Source: Nitrospira sp. (GTDB lineage Bacteria; Nitrospirota; Nitrospiria; Nitrospirales; Nitrospiraceae). From it: DNA of 64,000 nt. The DNA is taken from positions 310,001 to 374,000 of the forward strand of contig JARFXR010000002.1 of the NCBI GenBank assembly GCA_029194535.1. The letters run 5' to 3'. Position 1 is the stretch's first letter, and every line of letters begins with the position of its first letter. The notes beneath the pieces are model-generated. The model did no database searches and had not been told where the DNA came from. It saw only the letters and a list, made by a program, of their open reading frames with translations. Of this stretch, positions 8,711 to 17,217 are shown one piece after another. The position numbers and the translations under genes were made by a program.

Positions 8711-9516
8711 CCGGAGACCAATCTGCCGTACCCGGTCACGGAATGGAAGAACCGGTCACGATCCGGGATGCACAGGGGCATCGCGTATCCGCCGTCCTCA
8801 GCTCGCCCGTGCAAGCCCGCGGAATTGTGGTGCTTTGCCATGGGTTTCTCTCGAACAAACACAGCACGACGAATAAGACCTTGACCCGCCTGCTCAATGA
8901 ACGGGGCTTCGCAACCTTTCGATTCGATTTCTTCGGCCACGGCGAGAGCGATGGCCGTTTTGAAGACATCACCGTGTCGCTGGCGCTCGGCCAGGCCAAA
9001 ACGGTCGTGGATTTCGTTGCCGCTCGCAGCCGGAGCCCGATCGGACTGGTGGGGTCAAGCTTCGGCGGGTTGGTCGCGGTCCTCACGGCTGCTGACCGTC
9101 CCGTTATCGCCTGTTTGAGCCTCAAATGTCCGGTAGTAGATTTTGCCGAAGAGCTTCGCTTAGAATTTGGAGTGGACGAGTTGGCCCGCTGGAGGGACAC
9201 GAACATGGTTCCGGACATTCACGGAGGTCCGAACCGAAGACGGCTCGGCTATGGACTGTACGAGGACAGTCTCCGACAAGTCGCCTATGAGCCGGCCACG
9301 CGCATCACCGCTCCGACCTTGATCGTGCAAGGTGACCGGGATGAGTTGGTTCCGCTCCATCAAAGCCGGCGATTGATGGAAGCGCTCCGGGGACCCAAGC
9401 GGCTCGATCTGCTGCCGGGCGCAGACCATCAGTTCAGCAAAGGCGAAGATTTTCTCAGCATGACGATCGCCATCGCCGATTGGCTGACCCTGCATCTGGA
9501 TCCATCGAGGGTTTAG
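8707..9516 (+). CDS. Alpha/beta hydrolase (serine aminopeptidase / acyl esterase-like)
   Basis: 269 residues. The HG motif in LCHGFLSNK, the nucleophile elbow GSSFGG, the Asp in GDRDELVPLHQS and the His in ADHQFSKG give a complete Ser-Asp-His triad. No signal peptide is visible, so it is probably cytoplasmic. It starts at an ATG overlapping the stop of the heme-copper-oxidase-like gene. The substrate is unknown; fold-level similarity is to esterases of the BAAT/dienelactone hydrolase group. Confidence 0.8.
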   Translation: MTGDQSAVPGHGMEEPVTIRDAQGHRVSAVLSSPVQARGIVVLCHGFLSNKHSTTNKTLTRLLNERGFATFRFDFFGHGESDGRFEDITVSLALGQAKTVVDFVAARSRSPIGLVGSSFGGLVAVLTAADRPVIACLSLKCPVVDFAEELRLEFGVDELARWRDTNMVPDIHGGPNRRRLGYGLYEDSLRQVAYEPATRITAPTLIVQGDRDELVPLHQSRRLMEALRGPKRLDLLPGADHQFSKGEDFLSMTIAIADWLTLHLDPSRV

Positions 9517-9525
9517 GGGAGTCCG

Positions 9526-9975
9526 ATGCTGACGGAAGGCGTGCACCAAGTTTTGACGGTCATCTATCCCCTGTATAAAGAGGAGGTGTATAAACGTCGA
9601 GAGCAGATGATGCGACTCACGGCGATGGGCTCGTTCGGGCTGATCGTGATGCTGTTTGCTCTCCTCCTCAGCCCCCAAAAGCACCGACTTTCCTCGCAGG
9701 AAACCTTCTTGTTGGGAGTCGTCGGCGTCACATGGTGCGGGCTATTCTGCGCGTTGATCCTGCAACAGCAACACCGTCATCGCTTAGCCAAACAGGTCCT
9801 GATCCAGATCGAGCAGGCTTTGGGTTTCTACGAAGAGGGCCTGATCGTTGAAAATCAGACGCTGTATCCGGATAGCTGGAGAACCGCGTGGCTCGGCGAT
9901 CGCAGCAGAAGGTTCTATCTCTCCGTGCTCTGTCTGTTGACCGTCCTCCTCCTGATCGCTCTCCTACTGGACTGA
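9526..9975 (+). CDS. Small membrane protein of unknown function
   Basis: 149 residues, nine bases after the preceding hydrolase and preceded by GGGGAG. Three hydrophobic segments at about residues 32-50, 62-82 and 130-148 surround a soluble loop with a short helical amphipathic stretch. The N-terminal Lys/Arg/Tyr-rich region (YPLYKEEVYKRREQ) precedes the first helix. No family recognised. It probably belongs to the same transcription unit as the two genes before it. Confidence 0.6.
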   Translation: MLTEGVHQVLTVIYPLYKEEVYKRREQMMRLTAMGSFGLIVMLFALLLSPQKHRLSSQETFLLGVVGVTWCGLFCALILQQQHRHRLAKQVLIQIEQALGFYEEGLIVENQTLYPDSWRTAWLGDRSRRFYLSVLCLLTVLLLIALLLD

Positions 9976-10202
9976 TCCACCACTCCGTTCGCATTGGTAC
10001 TTCGCGCAGGGCCTTTCCTCCAGGGTAATAATCTCCGTCGAAGCGGGAACTGAGTTCTCATTTGCCATCGAATGGGAATTATCGCATCAAATTGCAGACT
10101 TCCGTGTCAAAACGATGCCGTCCACCGCCGCCAATCGTCAGACTGAGATTCGGCGCGCTGATTGCGATGCGCGACGGGAACCACCTCCGAACTGACCCGC
10201 GA

Positions 10203-11151
10203 ATGATCATTGTTCGGTTCCGAAAGACACCATCGATAAGGTCACCGTTCCCGAGTCGCCTTGCAGTTTGTCTGGCAGTCCTTTCGATGACGGTGCAGGC
10301 ATTCGGCGCGGATCAGGTCGACGGAAAGCGCCACAGCTTGATTCTCAGGCCGGTGGCCGAGCACGAGCGTCCCATGGCACCTGGTCTGTCCTTGGAAGCG
10401 CAGACCGGTATCCGGGCCGCTGTCTCGCCAGCCACGTCCTCAACGTCAGCTTCCCCGCCTCCCAGACTGGCGAAGCATCCTGAGGTCCTTTCCAACACTT
10501 CTCAGGGAACTTCTATGGCCGCGGTGGCTTCCACCAAGGCTGGACACCAACCTGTAGCCAACGTGCGTCCGGCTCAACCGATTGCGGCAAACGGGACCGA
10601 GACGAGCAGCCGGTACCGCGGTTCGCGCGCTGTGATGAACTTGCCCAACATCTCGGGCCTCGTGAATCTGCTTCAGGCTCCGCTGCCCCCCCGTGGTCAC
10701 CTCGTCGCGCAATCCTCCGGACCATCCCAAGCCGGCGCCTCAGACGGCCCCCGGCACCTCTTCTCATCCACCTTCTCATCCACCTCGCAGCACGACACCG
10801 ACCAATCGTCAGCCGAGCCCTTCCTCAGGCAATCCAGTTCCCGGCACTCAGACCGGTAATGCGCCTCCAAGCCAGTCGTCCGGCACGCCGCCTCCTCCCC
10901 CAAAAACTGGAAACGCGATGCTGTCCTGGTATCTGGGTACAGAAAAAGACCTGGCAAGCTACAAGGTTTACGTCGGCACCGCGTCTGGGACCTATAGCTA
11001 TCCGGGGTCTCCCTTTACGATCGGTCGGATCACCACCCATAAGGTCGATAACGTGCCGCTAGGACAGACCTACTACTTCGCTCTGACCGCTTATGACAGC
11101 GCGGGGAATACCAGCGCATTCTCCGCCGAGGTCCACAAGAGCATCTACTGA
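10203..11151 (+). pseudogene. Secreted Fn3-domain protein split by a C7 frameshift
   Basis: Two overlapping frames read as one protein if one C is removed from the C7 run at 10686-10692. The first frame gives a signal peptide (LAVCLAVLSMTVQAFGA) and a long Ser/Pro/Ala-rich linker; without the shift it ends at 10859. The second frame continues the Pro/Thr/Ser linker and ends in a fibronectin type III domain at about 10915-11148 (YKVYVGTASGTY, then YYFALTAYDSAGNTSAFS). The product would be an exported protein with a flexible linker and an adhesion-like domain. The shift could be a sequencing error, a true mutation, or slippage in the tract. The N-terminal start is uncertain; an ATG at 10203 fits the signal peptide. 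Confidence 0.65.
10693..11151 (+). CDS. Fn3-domain part of the frameshifted gene, as a stand-alone frame
   Basis: This 152-codon frame opens at a GTG directly after the C7 tract and is the part an automatic caller would keep. It is a Pro/Ser/Thr-rich stretch of about 75 residues followed by a fibronectin type III domain. On its own it lacks a signal peptide and has no ribosome binding site, so I regard it as the 3' portion of the gene beginning near 10203. Confidence 0.55.
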   Translation: MVTSSRNPPDHPKPAPQTAPGTSSHPPSHPPRSTTPTNRQPSPSSGNPVPGTQTGNAPPSQSSGTPPPPPKTGNAMLSWYLGTEKDLASYKVYVGTASGTYSYPGSPFTIGRITTHKVDNVPLGQTYYFALTAYDSAGNTSAFSAEVHKSIY

Positions 11152-11247
11152 ACCTGGATTCCGCAGTTGGATTTGAGCCTGTGGGGTTGGAAGCGCGATG
11201 CGTTCCCCACCAGTTTGGAAATCAGACGATCAGCCCCTGATCGCCTT

Positions 11248-11343
11248 GTCATTTCGAACCCTTCGGCTTCACTCAGGGCAGGCTCCGTGAGAAATCTTCA
11301 CGCTTGGAAGCGAGAACAGATTTCTCCCGGTGGTCGAAATGAC
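11248..11343. repeat. Interspersed inverted repeat (GTCATTTCGA... / ...TCGAAATGAC)
   Basis: The outer arms gtcatttcga (11248-11257) and tcgaaatgac (11334-11343) are exact complements, and the inner arms gagaaatct (11289-11297) and agatttctc (11318-11326) pair as well. The layout resembles the MITE/REP-like elements with GTCATTTCGA...GAGAAATCT ends found in many bacterial genomes. It lies in the 296-bp convergent gap between the Fn3 gene and the FGE-like gene, which otherwise holds nothing I can recognise. Confidence 0.65.
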
Positions 11344-11447
11344 ATTCGAGGTCAATCTCTCTGTTGCTACGGCGGAATCCGGGCTGAACGACGCCGCGCT
11401 CCCGCGTCTCGGGGGACAGGCGCCGTGAAGAGAAGGGCACCAGTCCC

Positions 11448-12275
11448 CTACTTGGCGCAACGGAAGCCGGTATAGCTGTTTCTCGTCTCCGGAGGAAGCT
11501 TGAACCGTCCGTACGTGAGGAGATACTTGGGGAGATCAGACCAGGAACCGCCGCGCACCACCTTGAATTGGCCCTGCTCCGGACCTGCCGGGTTGCGATC
11601 GGGCGACACTTCGTAGTAATTCGTTCCGTACCAATCCTGCACCCACTCGTAGACGTTGCCGGCCATCTGCAAGAGGCCGAAAGGACTCTGGCCTCGCTCG
11701 TACGAATGTACAGGCATCAGCACCTGGCTGTAACTGAATCGAGCACCGAGGGCGAAATTGGCCAGGTCCTGCGTTGGGGTTTGGTTACCCCACGGATAGA
11801 GGCGACCATCCGTCCCCCGCGCCGCCTTTTCCCATTCCGCCTCGGTCGGGAGCCGTTTTCCCCTCCACCGGCAGTAGGCGTCCGCGTCGGCCCAGTCCAC
11901 GCCGATCACGGGACGATCACCGTGGCGGGAGAGCTCGACTGTGTCCCATTGCCAGGGCGCCGGACCGCCGGTGGCCTTGAGAAACTCGGCATACTGGGCG
12001 GTCGCGACCTCATGAATCTCGATAGAAAAAGCCGCGAGCCAGGGCTGATGGGCCGGCCGCTCATCTTCCAAGGCCTGAGTCCCGTCGACGCCCATGATGA
12101 AGTCCCCTTCTGGAATCGTGATCATGGGAGTTTCGCTGGCGGCCGATGACTCGACTGTTTTGGACTTCCTCAATCGATCCAGCTGAGCGTCGGCAATCTT
12201 ATACGTATTCGTGACCGACAGAAGGACCAAAACGGTCGCCACTCCCACCCGCCCAACCCCGACCTGTTGGAGCAC
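11448..12275 (-). CDS. Formylglycine-generating enzyme (SUMF1/FGE-sulfatase) family protein
   Basis: The SUMF1 fold covers most of the protein: ITIPEGDFIMG, DERPAHQPWL, then PVIGVDWADADAYCRWRGKRLPTEAEWEKAARG, MAGNVYEWVQDWY and VVRGGSWSD, ending GFRCAK. Members either make formylglycine in sulfatases or are non-catalytic sensors; the second Cys typical of true FGE is not evident, so a catalytic role is unproven. The frame is open to 12461, but the extra N-terminus covers a dispersed-repeat remnant and looks non-coding. I prefer a GTG at 12275 (275 aa) leading into a hydrophobic segment (VGVATVLVLLSV); a GTG at 12242 and an ATG at 12428 are alternatives. It is the last gene of the prmA-MOSC-methyltransferase run. 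Confidence 0.78.
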   Translation of the reverse strand: MLQQVGVGRVGVATVLVLLSVTNTYKIADAQLDRLRKSKTVESSAASETPMITIPEGDFIMGVDGTQALEDERPAHQPWLAAFSIEIHEVATAQYAEFLKATGGPAPWQWDTVELSRHGDRPVIGVDWADADAYCRWRGKRLPTEAEWEKAARGTDGRLYPWGNQTPTQDLANFALGARFSYSQVLMPVHSYERGQSPFGLLQMAGNVYEWVQDWYGTNYYEVSPDRNPAGPEQGQFKVVRGGSWSDLPKYLLTYGRFKLPPETRNSYTGFRCAK

Positions 12276-12339
12276 GCCCTTTCCCAGGCAAGACCGAAGG
12301 AAGTTGGTCCTCCGCGGCCTATGATGTCGATACGTTGAA

Positions 12340-12405
12340 AGGTCCGAACGACCGCGAATGCCGCTCGGGACGGGGTGCGCTTCAGCGCGACGGGGCTGGG
12401 TGGGT
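12340..12405. repeat. Degenerate copy (D) of the dispersed GC-rich repeat
   Basis: Contains ctgggtgggtgaga (12391-12404), identical to a block in the reverse complement of the copy near 31.65 kb, preceded by the same order of weaker words (ggtcc, cgcg-rich block, agcgcgacgg). It overlaps the open N-terminal extension of the FGE-like gene. Confidence 0.4.
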
Positions 12406-12433
12406 GAGAGGGATATCGATTTCACCATCCTGA

Positions 12434-13096
12434 TCAATGGACGATGCCCCCGACCACCCAATGACGATCGTCAACGACGTCGATCAACAGACGAGTCAAG
12501 TTCATGCGGGCCAGCTGCGACGTGATTTCATCCTCGGTGAAAGCGGCGAGCAGCGAATTGTAGAAATCCCTCCGCAAGATGTCCGGTTCACCGGCCGCAT
12601 AACGATCCACGATGGCTCGCGCCTCTTCCGGAGAATCCGGCCTGAGGAGATCCATGACGAGCACGGGAGAGCCGGGCTTCACGAGCTGCCGTAGCTTGTT
12701 CCAGAACTGAAGCGGGTTGGGCAGATGATGGAGCAGGCTGTTGGAGACCGCCGCGTCGACGATGTTCGCTCCCGGCAACCGTTCGAACCGCTCGCACTGG
12801 AAAACGATCCGATCCTGCAATCCTTCCGATCGCACCGCCCGCTCCGCCAGCCGGATCATCGGGGCCGACGCATCGACGCCCGTGACGCGGCATCCCAGGA
12901 AGGCTTTCGCCAGCCTGATCGGAATGTCGCCGGGGCCGCATCCAAGGTCGAGGATATGGCCCGCCGCAAAGTCGGGAAAGTATTCCCGAAACCGATCGAC
13001 GAATCCCTGATTCTCTTCGGCGAAATCCGCATCGGCGTAGGCGGCGACCTGAGTTTCGTCCTCCATCAGCTCTGGTTCCGGAATGCGATCCATCAT
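12434..13096 (-). CDS. Class I SAM-dependent methyltransferase
   Basis: 220 residues from an ATG at 13096 that overlaps the TGA of the MOSC gene (ATGATG) and has AGGGAC upstream; open frame further upstream is inside the MOSC gene and is ignored. SAM-binding motif I is ILDLGCGPGDIPIRL, motif II is VTGVDASAPMI, and the later segment NSLLHHLPNPLQFWNKL is of the type seen in UbiE/Tam-like enzymes. The substrate is unknown. It is cytoplasmic and appears to be co-translated with the MOSC protein. Confidence 0.83.
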   Translation of the reverse strand: MMDRIPEPELMEDETQVAAYADADFAEENQGFVDRFREYFPDFAAGHILDLGCGPGDIPIRLAKAFLGCRVTGVDASAPMIRLAERAVRSEGLQDRIVFQCERFERLPGANIVDAAVSNSLLHHLPNPLQFWNKLRQLVKPGSPVLVMDLLRPDSPEEARAIVDRYAAGEPDILRRDFYNSLLAAFTEDEITSQLARMNLTRLLIDVVDDRHWVVGGIVH

Positions 13097-13608
13097 GCAG
13101 AGTCCCTCGAAATAGGTTGAGACTTCGCTTTTACCTCGACTGCGTCCCCCGGCTTGACGATGCCGCCTGTTAGAACGCGAGCGTAGACTCGGCTCCACCC
13201 GGGATTGCTTTCCTGATGAATCCGGCCGATATCCCGGTCGCGAAACCATCGGGCGTTCAGTTCACACGGCGCGCAATAGCTCGTAATTTCCAATTCCACC
13301 TCCGGTCCAACGCTGAGCTTGACACCGGGCACCAGGTCAGACCACTCAAGTCCGGCCAATGTCAGATTCTCGCCCGAGGACCCCGGATCGATGGGATGGC
13401 CTTCGTCCTGCAACCGCTCGATCAAATCGAGCGAATACAGGCAGACGGCCCGCTCAGGCCCTCCATGAAGCTTTCGATTGCGTTGGGCATCGCCCGAGAG
13501 CCCTTTCTTTCCGACGACCCCCTCGAGCAGGGGATACTTGGGAATCCCTCCGTCAGACACATTGATCTGATGCACGTGCGGATAGGACGGTCGGCCCGGT
13601 CCGGTCAC
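13093..13608 (-). CDS. MOSC domain-containing protein
   Basis: 171 residues with the MOSC domain layout: a central KLHGGPERAVCLYS segment, the GENLTLAGLEW motif that carries the conserved Gly-Glu-Asn, and a late Cys in ITSYCAPCELN. MOSC proteins are sulfur carriers related to the molybdenum cofactor sulfurase C-terminus (YiiM-like when stand-alone). The start is a GTG overlapping the stop of prmA (GTGA at 13605-13608), so translation is coupled. A molybdopterin enzyme (sulfite-oxidase-like, 54.9 kb) occurs in the window, but no direct link is implied. Confidence 0.88.
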   Translation of the reverse strand: MTGPGRPSYPHVHQINVSDGGIPKYPLLEGVVGKKGLSGDAQRNRKLHGGPERAVCLYSLDLIERLQDEGHPIDPGSSGENLTLAGLEWSDLVPGVKLSVGPEVELEITSYCAPCELNARWFRDRDIGRIHQESNPGWSRVYARVLTGGIVKPGDAVEVKAKSQPISRDSA

Positions 13609-14477
13609 GACTCCGCCCCGTCACAGGCATCTGGGCGAAGGAATTCCATCGCCGCCCAGCCGTCGAGCTCGCGCACCTCGCCCTCGTAGAGTCCGGCGCG
13701 TGCGAACGCCTCCACGGTCTCTCGGCGTTGATCAAGCAACAGGCCCGAGACGAGGAGCCTCCGTCCGGTGGCCACAGCCAGTTCGTCCGACAGGCTCGTC
13801 AAGGTTGCGCCGTCCAGATTCGCGAGGACGAGGTCGAACCGCTCGCCCCGTGCCAGGGTTTCGTCACTCAGCGTAAGCTCCTCGCCGAACCGGTTTTCAC
13901 GCGCGCAGCCCTGCGCGCATTCGACGGCGACCGGATCGTGATCGAGCCCGACCGCTCGGACGGCGCCGAGCCGCAGCGCCACCATGGCCAGAATCCCGCT
14001 GCCGGTTCCGACGTCGAGTACGGTCGCTCCGTCGAGCGCCAGCGTCTCCAGCCATTCCAGCAACATCCTGGTCGTCGCATGATGGCCGGTGCCGAACGCC
14101 TGCTTGGGATCGAGCACGATCTCAATTTGACCGGCTCGCACCTCCACCGCTTCCCAGCTCGGACGGATGACGATGCGCCGTCCGATCCTCAACGGCTTGA
14201 CGGATTCGGCCCATTGACGGTTCCAGTCTTGATGAGGCAGCGAGTCGATTCGAATCTCCGGTAGCGGCTGTCCTCCGCCGCGCAGCCGCCGCAGCGCGAG
14301 TCGCACCCGCTCCAACCGATCGGAGGACCAACGAACGCTCGGCCAGTAGAGATGCAACGCCTCGCCCTCTTCCCAGACACCGCCGACGTCGGGATCGTCG
14401 AGCAGTCCCAAAAATTCGCCTGCCTCAGGACAGGAAAGGATGCGGACGTCGACCCAATCGGTAGGCGTTGACGACAT
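13605..14477 (-). CDS. prmA: Ribosomal protein L11 methyltransferase
   Basis: 290 residues. The PrmA signature DPKQAFGTGHHATTRMLLEWL is followed by the SAM motif VLDVGTGSGILAMVALRLGA and GLDHDPVAVE; the substrate-side NLDG motif replaces the more common NILA-type segment. It trimethylates ribosomal protein L11. The ATG at 14477 is preferred to 14504 because GGAAG lies upstream at a good distance and the length then matches the family. It heads a run of overlapping genes on the minus strand. Confidence 0.88.
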   Translation of the reverse strand: MSSTPTDWVDVRILSCPEAGEFLGLLDDPDVGGVWEEGEALHLYWPSVRWSSDRLERVRLALRRLRGGGQPLPEIRIDSLPHQDWNRQWAESVKPLRIGRRIVIRPSWEAVEVRAGQIEIVLDPKQAFGTGHHATTRMLLEWLETLALDGATVLDVGTGSGILAMVALRLGAVRAVGLDHDPVAVECAQGCARENRFGEELTLSDETLARGERFDLVLANLDGATLTSLSDELAVATGRRLLVSGLLLDQRRETVEAFARAGLYEGEVRELDGWAAMEFLRPDACDGAES

Positions 14478-14506
14478 GTCGGGCTTCCAGTAAGGTCCCA
14501 TCACCT

Positions 14507-16333
14507 ATGGCGGCATTCTCGCGCGCGGTCCAATTGCAGCGTGTTCTCAGATCGGTCGAGCGATTGATTGCACGCGGTACGAAAACCAGTTCAGCCTATA
14601 CGACCTGGCGGTTGGCGATCTTCCTCACCGGCCTGATCTGCACAGTCGCGCTCTACAAAACCGAATGGTACCGGACCGGCAACCTGGCATTAGGCGGGTT
14701 CGTCGTGCTCTTCGCGCTGATCGCGTCTTATCATAGCAGGCTTGAACAGCGGATTCACAGGTTGCGCCTGTGGCATGCAATCAAGTCGGTTCACCTGGCT
14801 CGGATCCGCTTGGATTGGCTCGCCATCCCGCTGCCGGCAGGGACCCGCCCCGAATCGCACCCCTATGCGAACGATCTCGACCTGGTCGGCCCGCGCTCGT
14901 TGCTGCACCTGCTCGACACCACCGTCTCAGACCACGGCCGTGATCGCCTGACCTCCTGGCTGCTGGCGCAGCCTCCGTCACGTGAAGAATGGGAAACCCG
15001 TCGCCGCTTGACGCAAGAATTGACTCCCCGCTCACTCTTTCGAGACCGTCTCGTGCTCGCCTCGCGCCTCACCGGCGAGCAGGAAATCAACGGCCGCCGT
15101 CTCGCCGCCGTGCTCAGCCACCCGATCGGATTCCCCCGACTGTCTCTGATTCTCACCGTCCAGGGCGTGCTGGCCGCCTCGACTCTGCTGCTCGGCTTGG
15201 GCGCATTACTCGGTTGGCTGCCCGGCTATTGGATGTTCTCGTTCGGCGCCTACGCCGTCATCTACCTGATGACGGACCAAGGAGAAGAACTGCTGGAACA
15301 TGCGGTCGGCCTGCACGGCGAAATGGAACGTTTGGGCGTCGTGCTCGGCTATCTGGAACGTCGTGCGCGTGGCCGCCGGTCGGCGCTGAGCGAGGCCTGC
15401 GCGCCGCTCCTGCACGACCGGCGCGGTCCCTCGGCCTCGGTGAAACGCGCCGCCAAGGCGCTCCACGGCATCAGCGTGAAGGCACACCCCTTGATTCACC
15501 TGGCCGTGAACGCGCTTTGCCCGTGGGATCTGTGGTTCACCAGGCAACTGGGAGCCATACAAGCGGATATCGCGCAACAGCTCCCCGTCTGGCTCGATCG
15601 ATTGGCGGAAGTGGAAGCGGCATCGGCGTTGGCGACCTTTGCCTTCCTGCACCCGACCTACGTCTGGCCCTCTCAAACGGCTGACACCGCCGTCCGCGCC
15701 TCCGCGCTCGGCCATCCGCTCATCCCGGCCCGGACCCGCGTCGCCAACGATCTCGCACTGGCCGGCCTTGGCTCCCTCCATCTGATCACCGGCTCCAACA
15801 TGTCGGGCAAGAGCACGTTCTTGCGGACGATCGGCATCAATCTCTGCCTCGCCCAGGCAGGAGCACCGGTCTGCGCGAGTCGGCTCGACTGGTCGCCGAG
15901 CCGGCTCGCCTGCTGTATCCGCATCGACGATTCCCTCGATGCAGGCCTCTCCTTTTTCTACGCGGAAGTCAAACGCCTCAAGACCATTCTCGATGCAATC
16001 GGCGATCGAACCGCGCCGCCCGTGCTGTTTCTCATCGATGAAATCTTCAAGGGCACGAACAACCTGGAACGTCTGCTCGGAAGCCGGGCCTATATCACGG
16101 CGCTCTCGACGGGAAACGGCTTCGGACTGGTGAGCACGCACGATCTGGAACTGACGGATCTGGAGAAGGACATTCCGTCTCTGCTCAACGCACATTTTCA
16201 GGAGAGCGTGGCGGACGGCGCGCTGTCGTTCGATTACAAGCTGCGACCCGGTCCCTGCCCGACGACCAACGCACTGAAGATTATGGAGCTGGAAGGATTG
16301 CCGGTACCGAAACCCGGAGGCGAAGGAAGTTGA
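14507..16333 (+). CDS. MutS-family ATPase with N-terminal membrane segments
   Basis: 608 residues from an ATG at 14507; the open frame to 14468 would run into prmA. Two hydrophobic helices lie at about residues 33-52 and 59-76, and two more at about 220-255, between soluble helical regions. The C-terminal ATPase domain is MutS type: Walker A SGKST in GSNMSGKSTFLR, the family segment RIDDSLDAGLSFFYAE, Walker B LFLIDEIFKGTN and the STHDLEL switch. There is no mismatch-recognition domain. Such membrane-associated MutS paralogues are not repair MutS; their function is unknown. Confidence 0.82.
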   Translation: MAAFSRAVQLQRVLRSVERLIARGTKTSSAYTTWRLAIFLTGLICTVALYKTEWYRTGNLALGGFVVLFALIASYHSRLEQRIHRLRLWHAIKSVHLARIRLDWLAIPLPAGTRPESHPYANDLDLVGPRSLLHLLDTTVSDHGRDRLTSWLLAQPPSREEWETRRRLTQELTPRSLFRDRLVLASRLTGEQEINGRRLAAVLSHPIGFPRLSLILTVQGVLAASTLLLGLGALLGWLPGYWMFSFGAYAVIYLMTDQGEELLEHAVGLHGEMERLGVVLGYLERRARGRRSALSEACAPLLHDRRGPSASVKRAAKALHGISVKAHPLIHLAVNALCPWDLWFTRQLGAIQADIAQQLPVWLDRLAEVEAASALATFAFLHPTYVWPSQTADTAVRASALGHPLIPARTRVANDLALAGLGSLHLITGSNMSGKSTFLRTIGINLCLAQAGAPVCASRLDWSPSRLACCIRIDDSLDAGLSFFYAEVKRLKTILDAIGDRTAPPVLFLIDEIFKGTNNLERLLGSRAYITALSTGNGFGLVSTHDLELTDLEKDIPSLLNAHFQESVADGALSFDYKLRPGPCPTTNALKIMELEGLPVPKPGGEGS

Positions 16334-16363
16334 AGAATACGGGGGAGCGATTGAGGGGTCCTG

Positions 16364-16741
16364 TTACCTAGCCTTCAACAGTGTGATTTCCTGCATTGGG
16401 TAATCTTTGACCTCGCCCGTCGCCAAGGGAGCCCCTTCGACATATGCCGTCGCGGCGATCACACAATCGGCCAACTCCAACCGGCGGCTCGTCGTCCTCT
16501 TTTTGAAACGGCCGGCCACTTCGGCAATCTCCTGTGTCACTGGGAGAATCACAAGGCTGCCGAGAAATCTTCGCGTCGCGGCCTCTTCTTCAGCACGCAT
16601 CCCGACATGAATTTCAGCGACCGTGATGACCGAGCAACAAGGCACGAACCGATCGACCATATCTTTGAGAAACAATCTGGCGGCTTCCCGGCCTCGGAGC
16701 GCATCGATGAGCACGTCCGTGTCAAACACGATCTTGTTCAC
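16364..16741 (-). CDS. vapC: PIN-domain toxin, VapC family
   Basis: 125 residues from a GTG at 16741 that overlaps the antitoxin stop (GTGA); the open frame upstream of it lies within the antitoxin gene. The conserved PIN acidic residues are present: Asp7 (FDTDVLID), Glu43 (VAEIHVG), Asp92 (ELADCVIAA) and Asp113 (VKDYP). VapC toxins are Mg-dependent RNases that cleave tRNA or rRNA and are inhibited by the partner antitoxin. All catalytic residues are intact, so the toxin is likely functional. Confidence 0.88.
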   Translation of the reverse strand: MNKIVFDTDVLIDALRGREAARLFLKDMVDRFVPCCSVITVAEIHVGMRAEEEAATRRFLGSLVILPVTQEIAEVAGRFKKRTTSRRLELADCVIAATAYVEGAPLATGEVKDYPMQEITLLKAR

Positions 16742-17004
16742 CGGACGCCGGCACGTCTCGAACGGGACGATTTCCGAAGCGAGCGGACTAACTGTCGTGT
16801 GCCTCGAGCCAACTCGGGATGCGCTTCCTTCTTCCAACTCCCGAAGCTGCTCTCCAGGGCCTTCTTGAACCTGATCCGTTTGAGCTCATGACGTAAGGCG
16901 TCGCCGACGACCTTGCTCTGCTCCCCCTTTGGAACCGTTCTCTTCAATTCACCGAGCAGATCTTCGGGCAAGGTGAAATTGGCCTGCTTCGTTGCACCGG
17001 GCAT
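16738..17004 (-). CDS. VapB-like antitoxin, ribbon-helix-helix type
   Basis: 88 residues. The N-terminal part (ANFTLPEDLLGELKRTVP, then SKVVGDALRHELKR) fits a ribbon-helix-helix DNA-binding fold as in CopG/Arc-type antitoxins. The C-terminal half is basic and would be the toxin-binding tail. AGGAGG lies just upstream of the ATG. The pair would repress its own promoter; an ATAGA-N6-TCTAT palindrome is found 21 bp upstream. Confidence 0.75.
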   Translation of the reverse strand: MPGATKQANFTLPEDLLGELKRTVPKGEQSKVVGDALRHELKRIRFKKALESSFGSWKKEAHPELARGTRQLVRSLRKSSRSRRAGVR

Positions 17005-17024
17005 TCTGACACCTCCTCTAACCT

Positions 17025-17040
17025 ATAGAAGTGCCTCTAT
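17025..17040. promoter_or_regulatory. Candidate operator of the toxin-antitoxin pair
   Basis: The palindrome atagaagtgcctctat (arms ATAGA and TCTAT) lies 21 bp before the antitoxin ATG, where RHH antitoxins usually bind. It is short and was found by eye. Confidence 0.3.
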
Positions 17041-17217
17041 GATGGCAGAGGGAACGGTGACTGTCAGAATTGGGCGACCTGAGCCTGCCCGACAAGCAAC
17101 GCGCAGCCGATTATCGAGCTTTCTCTTCGCCGGCACGAGCCACTCGGTTTCCTTTGACCTTTGCCGGCGCTTCCTCCATATTTATCCGACCCTACGCGGA
17201 TTCCTTTGATCTGATCG

